Program-made: the position numbers and the translations under genes
Shown here: piece after piece, positions 1-5,703 of the stretch
Position numbering within the stretch: position 1 is the first letter of the stretch
Layout: each line of letters starts with the position of its first letter
Notes under the pieces: model-generated
The model's input: the letters and a program-made list of their open reading frames with translations, nothing else
Database searches by the model: none
Told to the model about the DNA's origin: nothing
Origin: Solobacterium sp.
GTDB lineage: Bacteria; Bacillota_I; Bacilli_A; Erysipelotrichales; Erysipelotrichaceae
DNA: 5,703 nucleotides
Assembly (NCBI GenBank): GCA_017543025.1
Contig: JAFYGX010000072.1
Span: 1-5,703, forward strand
Direction of reading: 5' to 3'

Positions 1-494
1 CGCGTGAGCCCACAGGTGAGCCGCACTGGGTTGATAATACCGAGCGATGTATCTTTGGCCGAATCGCTTTCGTTGACTATGGGTACTTCTTTGACCGTGA
101 CAACACCTGGTATTATGTCGATCCCGGACCATTCCGGATCAAAACGCCTCTGTGGTACATCGCCGGGCATCTGGATGACAGAGGAGATGAATTCGAAGAG
201 CAGAGTTGGATTGAAAAGCGGGTGGTTGAGCATCTGTTTAGAGAAATTATACCCGCCGATCAGGAACTGATGGAGATTGCAGAATCTTATAAAAAGCCTT
301 ACGAACAGATCGTGGAACAGATCCTTGAGGCAGAAAGTCCGGAACATGAGCTGTTTGATTGCTATAACCGGATCTACAGAGCCATGGACGACTGGGTTGT
401 GGTGAAAACAGACGAAACCTATGAGAATATTACCGGCTTTCTGATGCGGAAGAATCAGGGTGAGAACAGAATCGAGACGATAGACTGGAAGTAA
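1..494 (+). CDS. Hypothetical protein, C-terminal part (5' end outside window)
   Basis: The reading frame whose codons begin at position 3 is open from the window edge to the TAA at 492-494, giving 163 residues. I do not recognise the family and assign no function. The first 70 or so residues are rich in aromatics and aspartate (GYFFDRDNTWYYVDPGPF, then TPLWYIAGHLDDRGDEFEEQ), which suggests a beta-rich globular domain. The rest is acidic and probably helical (VVEHLFREI, YEQIVEQILEAE, YNRIYRAMDDWVVV). I see no membrane segment and no signal peptide in this part, so a soluble protein is likely. A GTG at 222 could be a start, but the frame continues upstream with protein-like composition and no stop, so the gene very probably begins outside the window. 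The competing frame at 4-270 has shadow-like composition and ends early. No terminator is visible after the stop, and decayed sequence follows directly, so the C-terminus could itself be altered. Confidence 0.68.
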   Translation, partial: REPTGEPHWVDNTERCIFGRIAFVDYGYFFDRDNTWYYVDPGPFRIKTPLWYIAGHLDDRGDEFEEQSWIEKRVVEHLFREIIPADQELMEIAESYKKPYEQIVEQILEAESPEHELFDCYNRIYRAMDDWVVVKTDETYENITGFLMRKNQGENRIETIDWK

Positions 495-753
495 AGAAGG
501 TTGTCTGCTATACGAAAATACGGAAGGAGAGCAAACGGTTCTTCTGTTCAATTCCGAAGAAACGAAAAGGATTCATGAAATCTGAATGTGGGGTCGAAGA
601 TACTTGCCTTTATCTGGGAAACTGGTTTTTTCAGAATACAGATACTCTCAATCAGATCAAGCTCTCCCCCAGGTTAACGGTGAGGCACAGGCGATCGCAG
701 TTTATGAAGCGGATGATCCTTTGCCAGTGGCAGAAAATGGGCATTATCCGTAA
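493..753 (+). pseudogene. Possible decayed coding remnant, family unknown
   Basis: Frame 1 reads through this stretch with only one internal stop (TGA at 583-585) before a TAA at 751-753. The translation on both sides looks like protein rather than noise: EGEQTVLLFNSEETKRIHE before the stop, and GEAQAIAVYEADDPLPVAEN near the end. Frame 2 around 491-516 (VKKVVCYT) could join this frame by a single frameshift. An ATG at 586 would give a 55-residue product, but no good ribosome binding site lies in front of it. I therefore read this as a broken gene end, perhaps once continuous with the gene on the left, rather than an expressed small protein. No family can be named. The call rests on composition only and is tentative. 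Confidence 0.3.
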
Positions 754-771
754 ATATAAACTGAATCAGAT

Positions 772-1098
772 TCATACTGCTATGTCATATTTTTCTTTCA
801 GAAGATTCAGTGCACTGTATGGAATCATTCCTTCCATCTGCATTCTCCCGACGATGATTCCCGGAGCAATTCCCAGAGCATCGGCAAATTGAAAAACGCT
901 TTTCCCAGAATAATCCTTATCTCTTATAAATGCTTCAAATTTCCTGGCGTCAATCAGGGTGTCGCTGGCCCACCGATCAGCAGCCTGTCCATCTTATACA
1001 GAAACAGGTGTGTTCAGCTTAACGGCTTCATTTCTGATCTGTGGCAGGGTCCCGTCATCCGTATGTGTTTTATGCCGTAAAGCTGTTCTTATCTCCAT
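772..1098 (-). pseudogene. Remnant of an XRE/HigA-type ImmA/IrrE-family protein (C-terminal part)
   Basis: Read on the minus strand, 993 down to 772 is an open stretch of 73 codons ending in TGA. Its sequence matches what I know of the conserved C-terminus of fused helix-turn-helix/ImmA-IrrE proteins (often named HigA-family antitoxin). The segment ADRWASDTLI resembles the usual post-zinc-motif block, and LGIAPGIIVGRM followed by IPYSALNLLK is the hallmark C-terminal block of the family. An in-frame TAA at 994-996 breaks the frame. A further 34 codons upstream, from an ATG at 1096-1098, have no recognisable family motif. The N-terminal DNA-binding domain and the HExxH zinc motif expected upstream are absent. 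No start codon with a ribosome binding site serves the 73-codon piece. Intact members regulate toxin-antitoxin pairs or integrative elements, but this copy should be non-functional. No toxin gene is recognisable beside it. It is convergent with the gene at the left edge and faces away from the polysaccharide operon. Confidence 0.6.
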
Positions 1099-1422
1099 CC
1101 GGACATACAGTCGTATATGGTTCTTTGATCAGGGTGTAATTCCATGAAATTCAGATTGGCTCTCCTGAGAAGTATTCCAATAACAGATTCATGCGCATCT
1201 GTATGTACACCGTTCTTTTTCTGATAACAAAACGGATCCGAACAGTAAAAGGGAGTTTGCGGGCAGGCTGTCCGGTATGGTTCTGCGGAATAACGGGCAG
1301 AAACGATTCCTGCGAATATTCCATCACCCGGGATCCGGCGATATGGGTGCCGCAAATATGAAGAATGGATGAACATTTCGGGAAGGAAACCGGTTTGATC
1401 AGAAACAGGCAAAACAGTCTGC
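1099..1422. other. Stretch without a recognisable gene
   Basis: No convincing gene is visible here on either strand. Two overlapping minus-strand open frames (1089-1412 and 1151-1543) have low-complexity, shadow-like composition rich in His, Arg and Cys, and the second runs back into the flippase gene. A plus-strand open stretch at 1184-1372 (62 codons, containing FAGRLSGMVLRNNGQKRFL) looks more protein-like. It has no ATG start with a ribosome binding site and no family I can name, so it may be another coding fragment. No tRNA, strong terminator or inverted-repeat boundary of an insertion sequence was seen. Confidence 0.4.
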
Positions 1423-1440
1423 TATAATAAGACCGGTTTT
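1387..1440. repeat. Two copies of ACCGGTTT flanking the promoter
   Basis: ACCGGTTT occurs at 1389-1396 and again at 1432-1439. The spacing is 43 bases, close to four helical turns. The first copy sits in a perfect 10-base palindrome, AAACCGGTTT (1387-1396). The second overlaps the predicted transcription start. This arrangement would suit a regulator binding both sides of the -10 element, but two short matches can arise by chance and no regulator gene is visible. Confidence 0.28.
1420..1428 (+). promoter_or_regulatory. Extended -10 promoter for the polysaccharide operon
   Basis: The sequence TGCTATAAT is an exact extended -10 element: the hexamer TATAAT at 1423-1428 preceded by TG one base upstream. 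It lies 16 bases before the flippase ATG. No good -35 hexamer sits at 16-18 bases; the nearest candidate, TTGATC at 1395-1400, is 22 bases away and too distant. Extended -10 promoters are known to work with a poor -35, so this is plausible as a vegetative sigma-A promoter. The predicted start of transcription near 1435 would leave a leader of only about 10 bases, lacking a Shine-Dalgarno sequence. Confidence 0.55.
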
Positions 1441-1444
1441 TATT

Positions 1445-2896
1445 ATGGACAGAAAGATACTGAAGAACTACATTTACAACACACTGTATCAGGTGGTGAA
1501 GATCATTCTTCCGTTTATCCTGATTCCATATACATCTTCGCATATCGGAAGTGCTGCGCTCGGGATTTATAACTTTGCGGGCTCTGTGATGAACTGGTTC
1601 ATCCTGTTCGGCATCCTCGGCGTCAATACGTATGCCAACCGGCAGATTGCCAAGGTGCGGGATGATGTGGAATTAAGAAACACGACCTTTTTTGAGATTT
1701 TTGCAATGCAGGTATGCAATATGCTCATTGCCATGCTTGCGTATTTTCTGTTTGTCCGGTTCACCAATCCGAACAATGCCTTCTACTGGTATCTGACCGG
1801 GTTTACGATGCTTGCGACCATGCTTGATGTCACCTGGTTCTTCTATGGGGTGGAAGACTTCAAGAAAGCCAGTATCCGGAATATCATTGTCAAATGCATC
1901 GGCGTGGCTCTGATCATGCTGCTGTGCAAGACGCCGGAAGACTTATGGAAATACATTCTGATCAATGTTGGCTCGGAGCTGTTCGGCCAGCTGATCATGT
2001 TCTCACAGCTGCGCAAATATCTGACGTTTCAGAAGATCTCTCTGAAAAATGCGTACCGGAATCATTTCAAAGCCACCTTCCAGCTGTTTGTTCCGACGAT
2101 TGCGATTTCGGTCTATACCATACTCGATCAGACGATGGTCGGTGCGCTTTATTCGGAAGAACATGTCACGTTCTATCTCACCTCAATGAACATTGTGAAG
2201 ATGTTCATGCTGCTGATCACAAGCATCGGGGCTGTGATGCTGCCGAGAGTGACGAATGTGTATTACAACGACGAAGACGGCGAAAAGAAAGCAGAAGGGT
2301 ATATCGGCACCACAATGAAGATTTCCATGCTGCTGGCATTGCCGATGTGCTTTGGCATGATGGCCATTGCAGAGACGTTCTGCTCCTGGTATATACCGGT
2401 ATGGCCGATCATTCCGAAGCTCATCATGCTGGGATGTCCGGTCATCATTCTGATCTCCATGTCAAATGTAACCGGAATCCAGTATATGGTACCGACCGGC
2501 ATGTACAATCAGTACAGTGCATCGGTCATCGGCGGTTCGATTGTGAATTTCTTTATCAATCTGTTTCTGATTCCCCGGTTCGGGGCGTTTGGTGCGATTG
2601 TCGGAAGCGTGATTGCGGAGGCGACCGTTACCGTGATTCAGATGATTCTGATCCGTTCCAGGGTGCAGTTCCATTTCCTGCAGCGATCCTATTTCATCTA
2701 TGTGCTTGGTACGGCGTTAATGGCAGGCACGGTATACTTCCTGACACGCATACTGCCGGCAGGGCCGCTGTATACCATCCTTGAAGTCGCATCCGGTGCG
2801 CTGATCTATGGGGGAGTGCTGCTGATCAGCAGAGAAGAAATGGTTCAGAAGGCGATGCGCACAGTGCTGAAGCCAAACGATAAAGGAGCAGTTTGA
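1445..2896 (+). CDS. Wzx/RfbX-type oligosaccharide flippase (polysaccharide transporter)
   Basis: This 483-residue, strongly hydrophobic membrane protein belongs to the polysaccharide transporter (PST) branch of the MOP exporter superfamily. Such proteins flip undecaprenyl-pyrophosphate-linked repeat units across the cytoplasmic membrane. About 14 membrane segments can be read (roughly 12-30, 38-60, 82-104, 113-135, 147-161, 166-188, 212-234, 244-268, 290-312, 322-345, 356-376, 381-402, 415-436, 443-461), the usual number and length for the family. The N-terminus (KNYIYNTLYQ, then LIPYTSSHIG) and the block DVTWFFYGVEDFKK at 128-141 are typical of Wzx proteins. The ATG at 1445 is the first usable start in a frame open from 1373, and family alignment supports it, although no Shine-Dalgarno sequence precedes it. 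It is the first gene of the operon. The glycan transported cannot be told from sequence; an O-antigen, capsule or wall-teichuronic role is equally possible. Confidence 0.92.
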   Translation: MDRKILKNYIYNTLYQVVKIILPFILIPYTSSHIGSAALGIYNFAGSVMNWFILFGILGVNTYANRQIAKVRDDVELRNTTFFEIFAMQVCNMLIAMLAYFLFVRFTNPNNAFYWYLTGFTMLATMLDVTWFFYGVEDFKKASIRNIIVKCIGVALIMLLCKTPEDLWKYILINVGSELFGQLIMFSQLRKYLTFQKISLKNAYRNHFKATFQLFVPTIAISVYTILDQTMVGALYSEEHVTFYLTSMNIVKMFMLLITSIGAVMLPRVTNVYYNDEDGEKKAEGYIGTTMKISMLLALPMCFGMMAIAETFCSWYIPVWPIIPKLIMLGCPVIILISMSNVTGIQYMVPTGMYNQYSASVIGGSIVNFFINLFLIPRFGAFGAIVGSVIAEATVTVIQMILIRSRVQFHFLQRSYFIYVLGTALMAGTVYFLTRILPAGPLYTILEVASGALIYGGVLLISREEMVQKAMRTVLKPNDKGAV

Positions 2897-2902
2897 ACAA
2901 TT

Positions 2903-3922
2903 ATGACAGAAGCAGAAAACACCATGATGGAACAGACGTATGCATACAGTACACCGGAAGTCTCTGTTGTTGTACCGATCTACAATGTGGCGGACTATCT
3001 GCCGAAATGTCTGGATTCGATCATGAATCAGACATACAGCGATTTTGAAGTGATTCTGGTGAACGACGGTTCTACGGACCGCTCGCCTCAGATTGCGGAA
3101 GACTATACGAAGAAAGATGAACGGTTCCGGGTGCTCCATAAGGAGAACGGCGGGCTGAGCGATGCCCGCAATGAAGGAATGAAACAGGCTGTCGGGAAGT
3201 ATATCTGTTTTGTCGACAGCGATGATTTCCTTGAACCGGATATGATTGAATCCTGTGTGAAGTCCCTCGAGCGGTATGATGCGGATATGGTCATTTTTGA
3301 CTATAACCAGTTCTATCAGGCAACCAATACAAAGGAAGTCATGCGCAACCAGTTTGCCCAGGGCAAGGTGTACTGCATAGCGGATACCCCGGAGCTGATT
3401 GTCGGCATTGCCAATGCGGCATGGAACAAGATGTACCGCAGATCGCTGTTTACCTCCGGCAATATCACTTACCCATGGGGCTGCTTATACGAAGATCTCG
3501 GTACGACATACCGGCTTCTTGCAAGGGCACAGAAGGTGGTCTTCATCAACCGGCCGTTATATAACTATCTGAAAGACCGGCCCGGCAATATTACCGGGGA
3601 GTTCAATATGAAGGCCTATCATATCCTGGATATGATCAAGATCAACATTGACGATTATAAGAACCTTGGGATTTATGAGCGGTATTATGAAGAGCTGAAA
3701 TACCTTGGCGGGGTCAATCTGCTGGAATGTCTGAAGAAGACAAAAGACTGCAAGGACAAAGAGCTGGTCAGCGAATATATTGATGTCTGTTTCTGGTTTA
3801 TTGTCCGGACATGGCCGGAGTTCCCGAAATGCAGATATAAGATTACAAGAGAGAAGTTTGACTGGATCTATACGGACCGGGGTTCGCTGAAGCTGTATCT
3901 GAAACTGAAGCAGCGGGTATGA
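2903..3922 (+). CDS. Family 2 glycosyltransferase (GT-A fold), first of two
   Basis: A 339-residue inverting glycosyltransferase of family GT2, which transfers a sugar from a nucleotide donor to a growing lipid-linked oligosaccharide at the cytoplasmic face of the membrane. The GT-A domain starts near residue 18 (VSVVVPIYNVADYL). It carries the nucleotide-binding VNDGSTD at 53-59, KENGGLSDARN at 80-90, the metal-binding VDSDD at 104-108 and the acidic YEDLGT at 196-201, where the catalytic base is expected. All key acidic residues are present. No membrane segment is seen, so membrane contact is probably peripheral. The C-terminal 110 residues are less conserved and likely set acceptor choice. 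AGGAG at 2884-2888, inside the end of the flippase gene, lies 14 bases before the ATG, a rather long spacing. A second ATG at residue 8 is possible, but nothing favours it. The 6-base gap to the flippase indicates one transcript. Donor and linkage cannot be read from sequence. Confidence 0.92.
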   Translation: MTEAENTMMEQTYAYSTPEVSVVVPIYNVADYLPKCLDSIMNQTYSDFEVILVNDGSTDRSPQIAEDYTKKDERFRVLHKENGGLSDARNEGMKQAVGKYICFVDSDDFLEPDMIESCVKSLERYDADMVIFDYNQFYQATNTKEVMRNQFAQGKVYCIADTPELIVGIANAAWNKMYRRSLFTSGNITYPWGCLYEDLGTTYRLLARAQKVVFINRPLYNYLKDRPGNITGEFNMKAYHILDMIKINIDDYKNLGIYERYYEELKYLGGVNLLECLKKTKDCKDKELVSEYIDVCFWFIVRTWPEFPKCRYKITREKFDWIYTDRGSLKLYLKLKQRV

Positions 3923-3946
3923 ACCGGATCTGACAAAGAAAGAAAA

Positions 3947-3954
3947 AGGAGAGG
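3947..3954 (+). promoter_or_regulatory. Ribosome binding site of the second glycosyltransferase
   Basis: The purine-rich AGGAGAGG ends 6 bases before GTG 3961 and 9 bases before ATG 3964. Both starts are compatible with it, and they differ by one residue. ATG is preferred as the stronger start codon. Confidence 0.6.
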
Positions 3955-3963
3955 CAGAGAGTG

Positions 3964-5031
3964 ATGAAACAGGTAACTATTATCGTACCGATCTACAACG
4001 TGGAAAACTATCTTCGTACGTGCTTTGAGTCTCTGCTGAAACAGACCAGCAAAGAGTATGAAGTGCTCGCAGTCAATGACGGCTCCCCGGATAACAGCCA
4101 GGCGATTATTGAAGAATATGCGGCGAAATACCCGGATCACATTCATGCGGTTCAGAAGGAAAACGGCGGTTACGGAAGCGTACTGGAGCTTGCGATTCAG
4201 ACGATCGATACACCGTATTTTCTGGTGTGTGACCCGGATGATACACTGGAGCCGAATGCAGTGGAGACGCTGCTGAACCTTGCGAAGGTAAGCGGAGCGG
4301 ATCTTACGGTCGGCGCGAAGACCTTTGTCTATGAAAACAGCAGAGATGAAGATTATGACAAAGCCTATAACGGAGCGTATGTGACATTAAAGCCCAATAC
4401 GATCTACCGTAAGGGTAGCGAGCGCTATGACGATCTTTTCTTCATTGACCCGAGTCCGCACGCAAAGCTGTATAAGAAAGCATTATCGGAAAAGATCCGG
4501 TTTCCGAAGAAAGTAGGCTATACCGATAACCTGCTGTTTTATATCAACCTCATCAGCGCGGATTCCGTGATCTATACCGATGTATCTCTCGCGGATTATC
4601 TGATTGATAGGGCAGGAAACTCCATGGGAGATATTTCCGTGAAGGCCATGCGGGGGGAGATCGAAGTCTTCAAATCGATTCTGAAGCAGGCAGAAGCGCT
4701 TGGCGATGTGCCGGACATCTTCTATTACCGGATGTATGAATCATTCAAATTCATGCTTTACAAGACAAGAAGAGTGCAGTGCACGAAGCGGGAGTATGTG
4801 AAGATACTGGATCAGCTGGAAGGGTTTCTGCAGAGTCTTCTGAAGCACAGTGATGTAATCATTCACTACTATCGCAAATACACAAAGGTAAAGATTCTGG
4901 AGCGCTTCCGGGATGAGCTTCTGCTGAGAGATCTGACGCAGAAGCGTACATATGCGTCATTGAAGAAGAAAATGGCGGATGCCTTTGAGGAAAAAATGGA
5001 CGAAGCCATCGAAAAGGCAAAGGAGGCCTGA
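3964..5031 (+). CDS. Family 2 glycosyltransferase (GT-A fold), second of two
   Basis: A 355-residue GT2 glycosyltransferase, related in its N-terminal domain to the preceding gene, predicted to add another sugar to the same lipid-linked unit in the cytoplasm. The GT-A domain opens at once (VTIIVPIYNVENYL). It has VNDGSPD at about 37-43, KENGGYGSVLELA at about 65-77 and the metal-binding DPDD at about 90-93, where DSDD is more usual. At the position of the expected YEDL-type acidic block it has GYTDN (about 185-189), so the catalytic-base motif is altered but an Asp remains. The last 25 residues form a highly charged, probably helical tail (KKKMADAFEEKMDEAIEKA) that the first enzyme lacks. It may mediate membrane or partner contact. 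GTG at 3961 is an alternative start giving one more residue. The gap to the previous gene is about 41 bases and holds the ribosome binding site but no terminator. The stop is one base before the wecE start. Confidence 0.91.
   Translation: MKQVTIIVPIYNVENYLRTCFESLLKQTSKEYEVLAVNDGSPDNSQAIIEEYAAKYPDHIHAVQKENGGYGSVLELAIQTIDTPYFLVCDPDDTLEPNAVETLLNLAKVSGADLTVGAKTFVYENSRDEDYDKAYNGAYVTLKPNTIYRKGSERYDDLFFIDPSPHAKLYKKALSEKIRFPKKVGYTDNLLFYINLISADSVIYTDVSLADYLIDRAGNSMGDISVKAMRGEIEVFKSILKQAEALGDVPDIFYYRMYESFKFMLYKTRRVQCTKREYVKILDQLEGFLQSLLKHSDVIIHYYRKYTKVKILERFRDELLLRDLTQKRTYASLKKKMADAFEEKMDEAIEKAKEA
5021..5026 (+). promoter_or_regulatory. Ribosome binding site of wecE, inside the upstream gene
   Basis: A perfect AGGAGG lies within the last codons of the second glycosyltransferase, 6 bases before the ATG at 5033. 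With the upstream stop at 5029-5031, this fixes the wecE start and suggests translational coupling. Confidence 0.8.
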
Positions 5032-5032
5032 G

Positions 5033-5703
5033 ATGATTGATTTTAATGTGCCTCCGTTTCTCGGAGAGGAGCTGGAGTATATCCGGGATGCGGCAGAGAG
5101 CCATCACATCTGCGGAGACGGGAAGTATACAAAAGCCTGTTCTGCCTGGCTGGAAGAGAAGTTTCAGGCGAACAAGGCACTGTTGACAACCAGCGGCAGC
5201 ACGGCGCTGGACATGGCAGTGCTGCTGTGTGATCTGAAGCCTGGCGATGAGGTGATTCTGCCAAGCTATACCTTTTCTTCCACGGCCAATTCCATTATTC
5301 TTGCCGGGGCGATGCCGGTTTTTATCGATATCCGTCCGGATACGATGAATATTGATGAGAAGAAGATCGAAGATGCGATTACGTCGCATACAAAAGCGAT
5401 CATGTGCGTGCATTATGCAGGGGTTGCCTGTGAGATGGATGCGATTCTTGCGCTTGCGCAGAAACATCATCTGATTGTGATCGAAGATGCGGCACAGGCT
5501 GTGATGAGCACGTATCATGGCAGAGCGCTCGGTACGATCGGAACGTTTGGCTGCTATTCATTCCATGAAACAAAGAATTACTCCATGGGAGAAGGCGGAG
5601 CGATTCTGATCAATGATGAAACCTACAGCGAAAAGGCGGAGATCATGCGGGAGAAGGGAACCAACCGAGCAAAGTTCTACCGCGGTCAGGTCGATAAATA
5701 TAC
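5033..5703 (+). CDS. wecE: dTDP-4-amino-4,6-dideoxygalactose transaminase WecE/RffA (3' end outside window)
   Basis: The first 223 codons of a PLP-dependent sugar aminotransferase of the DegT/DnrJ/EryC1/StrS family. In the WecE (RffA) branch, dTDP-4-keto-6-deoxy-glucose is converted with glutamate to dTDP-4-amino-4,6-dideoxygalactose (dTDP-Fuc4N, thomosamine). Branch-specific stretches that I recognise from the enterobacterial enzyme are CGDGKYTKAC (27-36), PGDEVILPSYTFSSTAN (70-86), HYAGVACEMD (127-136), GRALGTIGTFGCYSFHETKN (163-182) and EKGTNRAKFYRGQVDKY (207-223). The PLP-binding lysine is Lys181 in SFHETKN. The cofactor-ring aspartate is Asp152 in VIEDAAQ, and TTSGSTAL at 52-59 lies where the phosphate is held. 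Full-length members have roughly 375 residues, so about 150 are missing at the right. In enteric bacteria the product is acetylated by WecD for enterobacterial common antigen; here it should feed the glycan built by the two transferases. A related C4 aminotransferase of other stereochemistry is less likely given the close match. Confidence 0.93.
   Translation, partial: MIDFNVPPFLGEELEYIRDAAESHHICGDGKYTKACSAWLEEKFQANKALLTTSGSTALDMAVLLCDLKPGDEVILPSYTFSSTANSIILAGAMPVFIDIRPDTMNIDEKKIEDAITSHTKAIMCVHYAGVACEMDAILALAQKHHLIVIEDAAQAVMSTYHGRALGTIGTFGCYSFHETKNYSMGEGGAILINDETYSEKAEIMREKGTNRAKFYRGQVDKY

Noticed and set aside
761..774. Inverted repeat TGAATCAGATTCA followed on the minus strand by a T-rich run, considered as a terminator.
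   Set aside because: The stem is only 5-6 pairs with an almost absent loop and overlaps the stop codon of the relic; too weak to call.
808..817. Perfect palindrome CAGTGCACTG.
   Set aside because: It falls inside the coding relic, is isolated, and is short enough to arise by chance.
575..892. A 105-codon plus-strand open frame starting with ATG after AAAAGG.
   Set aside because: Its second half is antisense to the ImmA/IrrE relic, which has a recognisable family signature. The first half overlaps a more protein-like frame.
1142..1162. Plus-strand FHEI, which could suggest the zinc-binding HExxH of an ImmA/IrrE domain.
   Set aside because: The second histidine is missing, and the strand is opposite to the relic at 772-1098, so it is a chance match.
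1184..1372. A 62-codon plus-strand open stretch with protein-like composition.
   Set aside because: It has no ATG start with a ribosome binding site and no recognisable family, so it is noted as a possible fragment but not called as a gene.
1894..2784. A 296-codon plus-strand open frame inside the flippase gene.
   Set aside because: It lies wholly within the flippase in another frame. Its product is rich in His, Asp, Arg and Cys with no domain pattern, whereas the flippase frame gives a clear 14-segment membrane protein.
4859..5518. A 219-codon minus-strand open frame over the end of the second glycosyltransferase and the start of wecE.
   Set aside because: It is antisense to two strongly supported genes, spans their junction and has shadow-like composition rich in Arg, His and Cys.

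Overview
The window looks like part of a surface-polysaccharide (capsule or wall glycan) biosynthesis locus. The host is probably a Gram-positive Bacillota of moderate G+C, with a gut clostridial or Erysipelotrichia-like flavour. That placement is inferred from strong AGGAGG-type ribosome binding sites, short intergenic gaps, codon use and the general look of the proteins. The sequence alone does not settle the genus.

Layout. Positions 1-494 hold the 3' end of a plus-strand gene of unknown function that enters from outside the window. Positions 495-1444 (about 950 bases) contain no intact gene and look like decayed coding DNA. The clearest relic is on the minus strand (772-1098): the C-terminal part of an XRE/HigA-type ImmA/IrrE protein, without start, DNA-binding domain or zinc motif, and with an in-frame stop. 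A second, weaker relic lies on the plus strand at 493-753. Just upstream of 1445 there is an exact extended -10 promoter element (TGCTATAAT), flanked by two copies of ACCGGTTT.

From 1445 to the right edge there is a tight plus-strand operon. It encodes a 483-residue Wzx/RfbX-type lipid-linked oligosaccharide flippase (1445-2896), two family 2 (GT-A) glycosyltransferases (2903-3922 and 3964-5031), and the first 223 codons of WecE/RffA, dTDP-4-amino-4,6-dideoxygalactose transaminase (from 5033, cut by the window end). Gaps are 6, about 41 and 1 base.

How the genes fit together. WecE makes dTDP-thomosamine (the Fuc4N precursor) from dTDP-4-keto-6-deoxy-glucose. The two glycosyltransferases would add sugars to an undecaprenyl-linked repeat unit at the inner face of the membrane. 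The flippase would turn the finished unit outwards for polymerisation or ligation. That the glycan contains Fuc4N/Fuc4NAc is inferred from wecE. I saw no undescribed defence or mobile system. The most unusual parts are the gene graveyard next to the operon, the nearly leaderless promoter arrangement and the altered motifs of the second glycosyltransferase.
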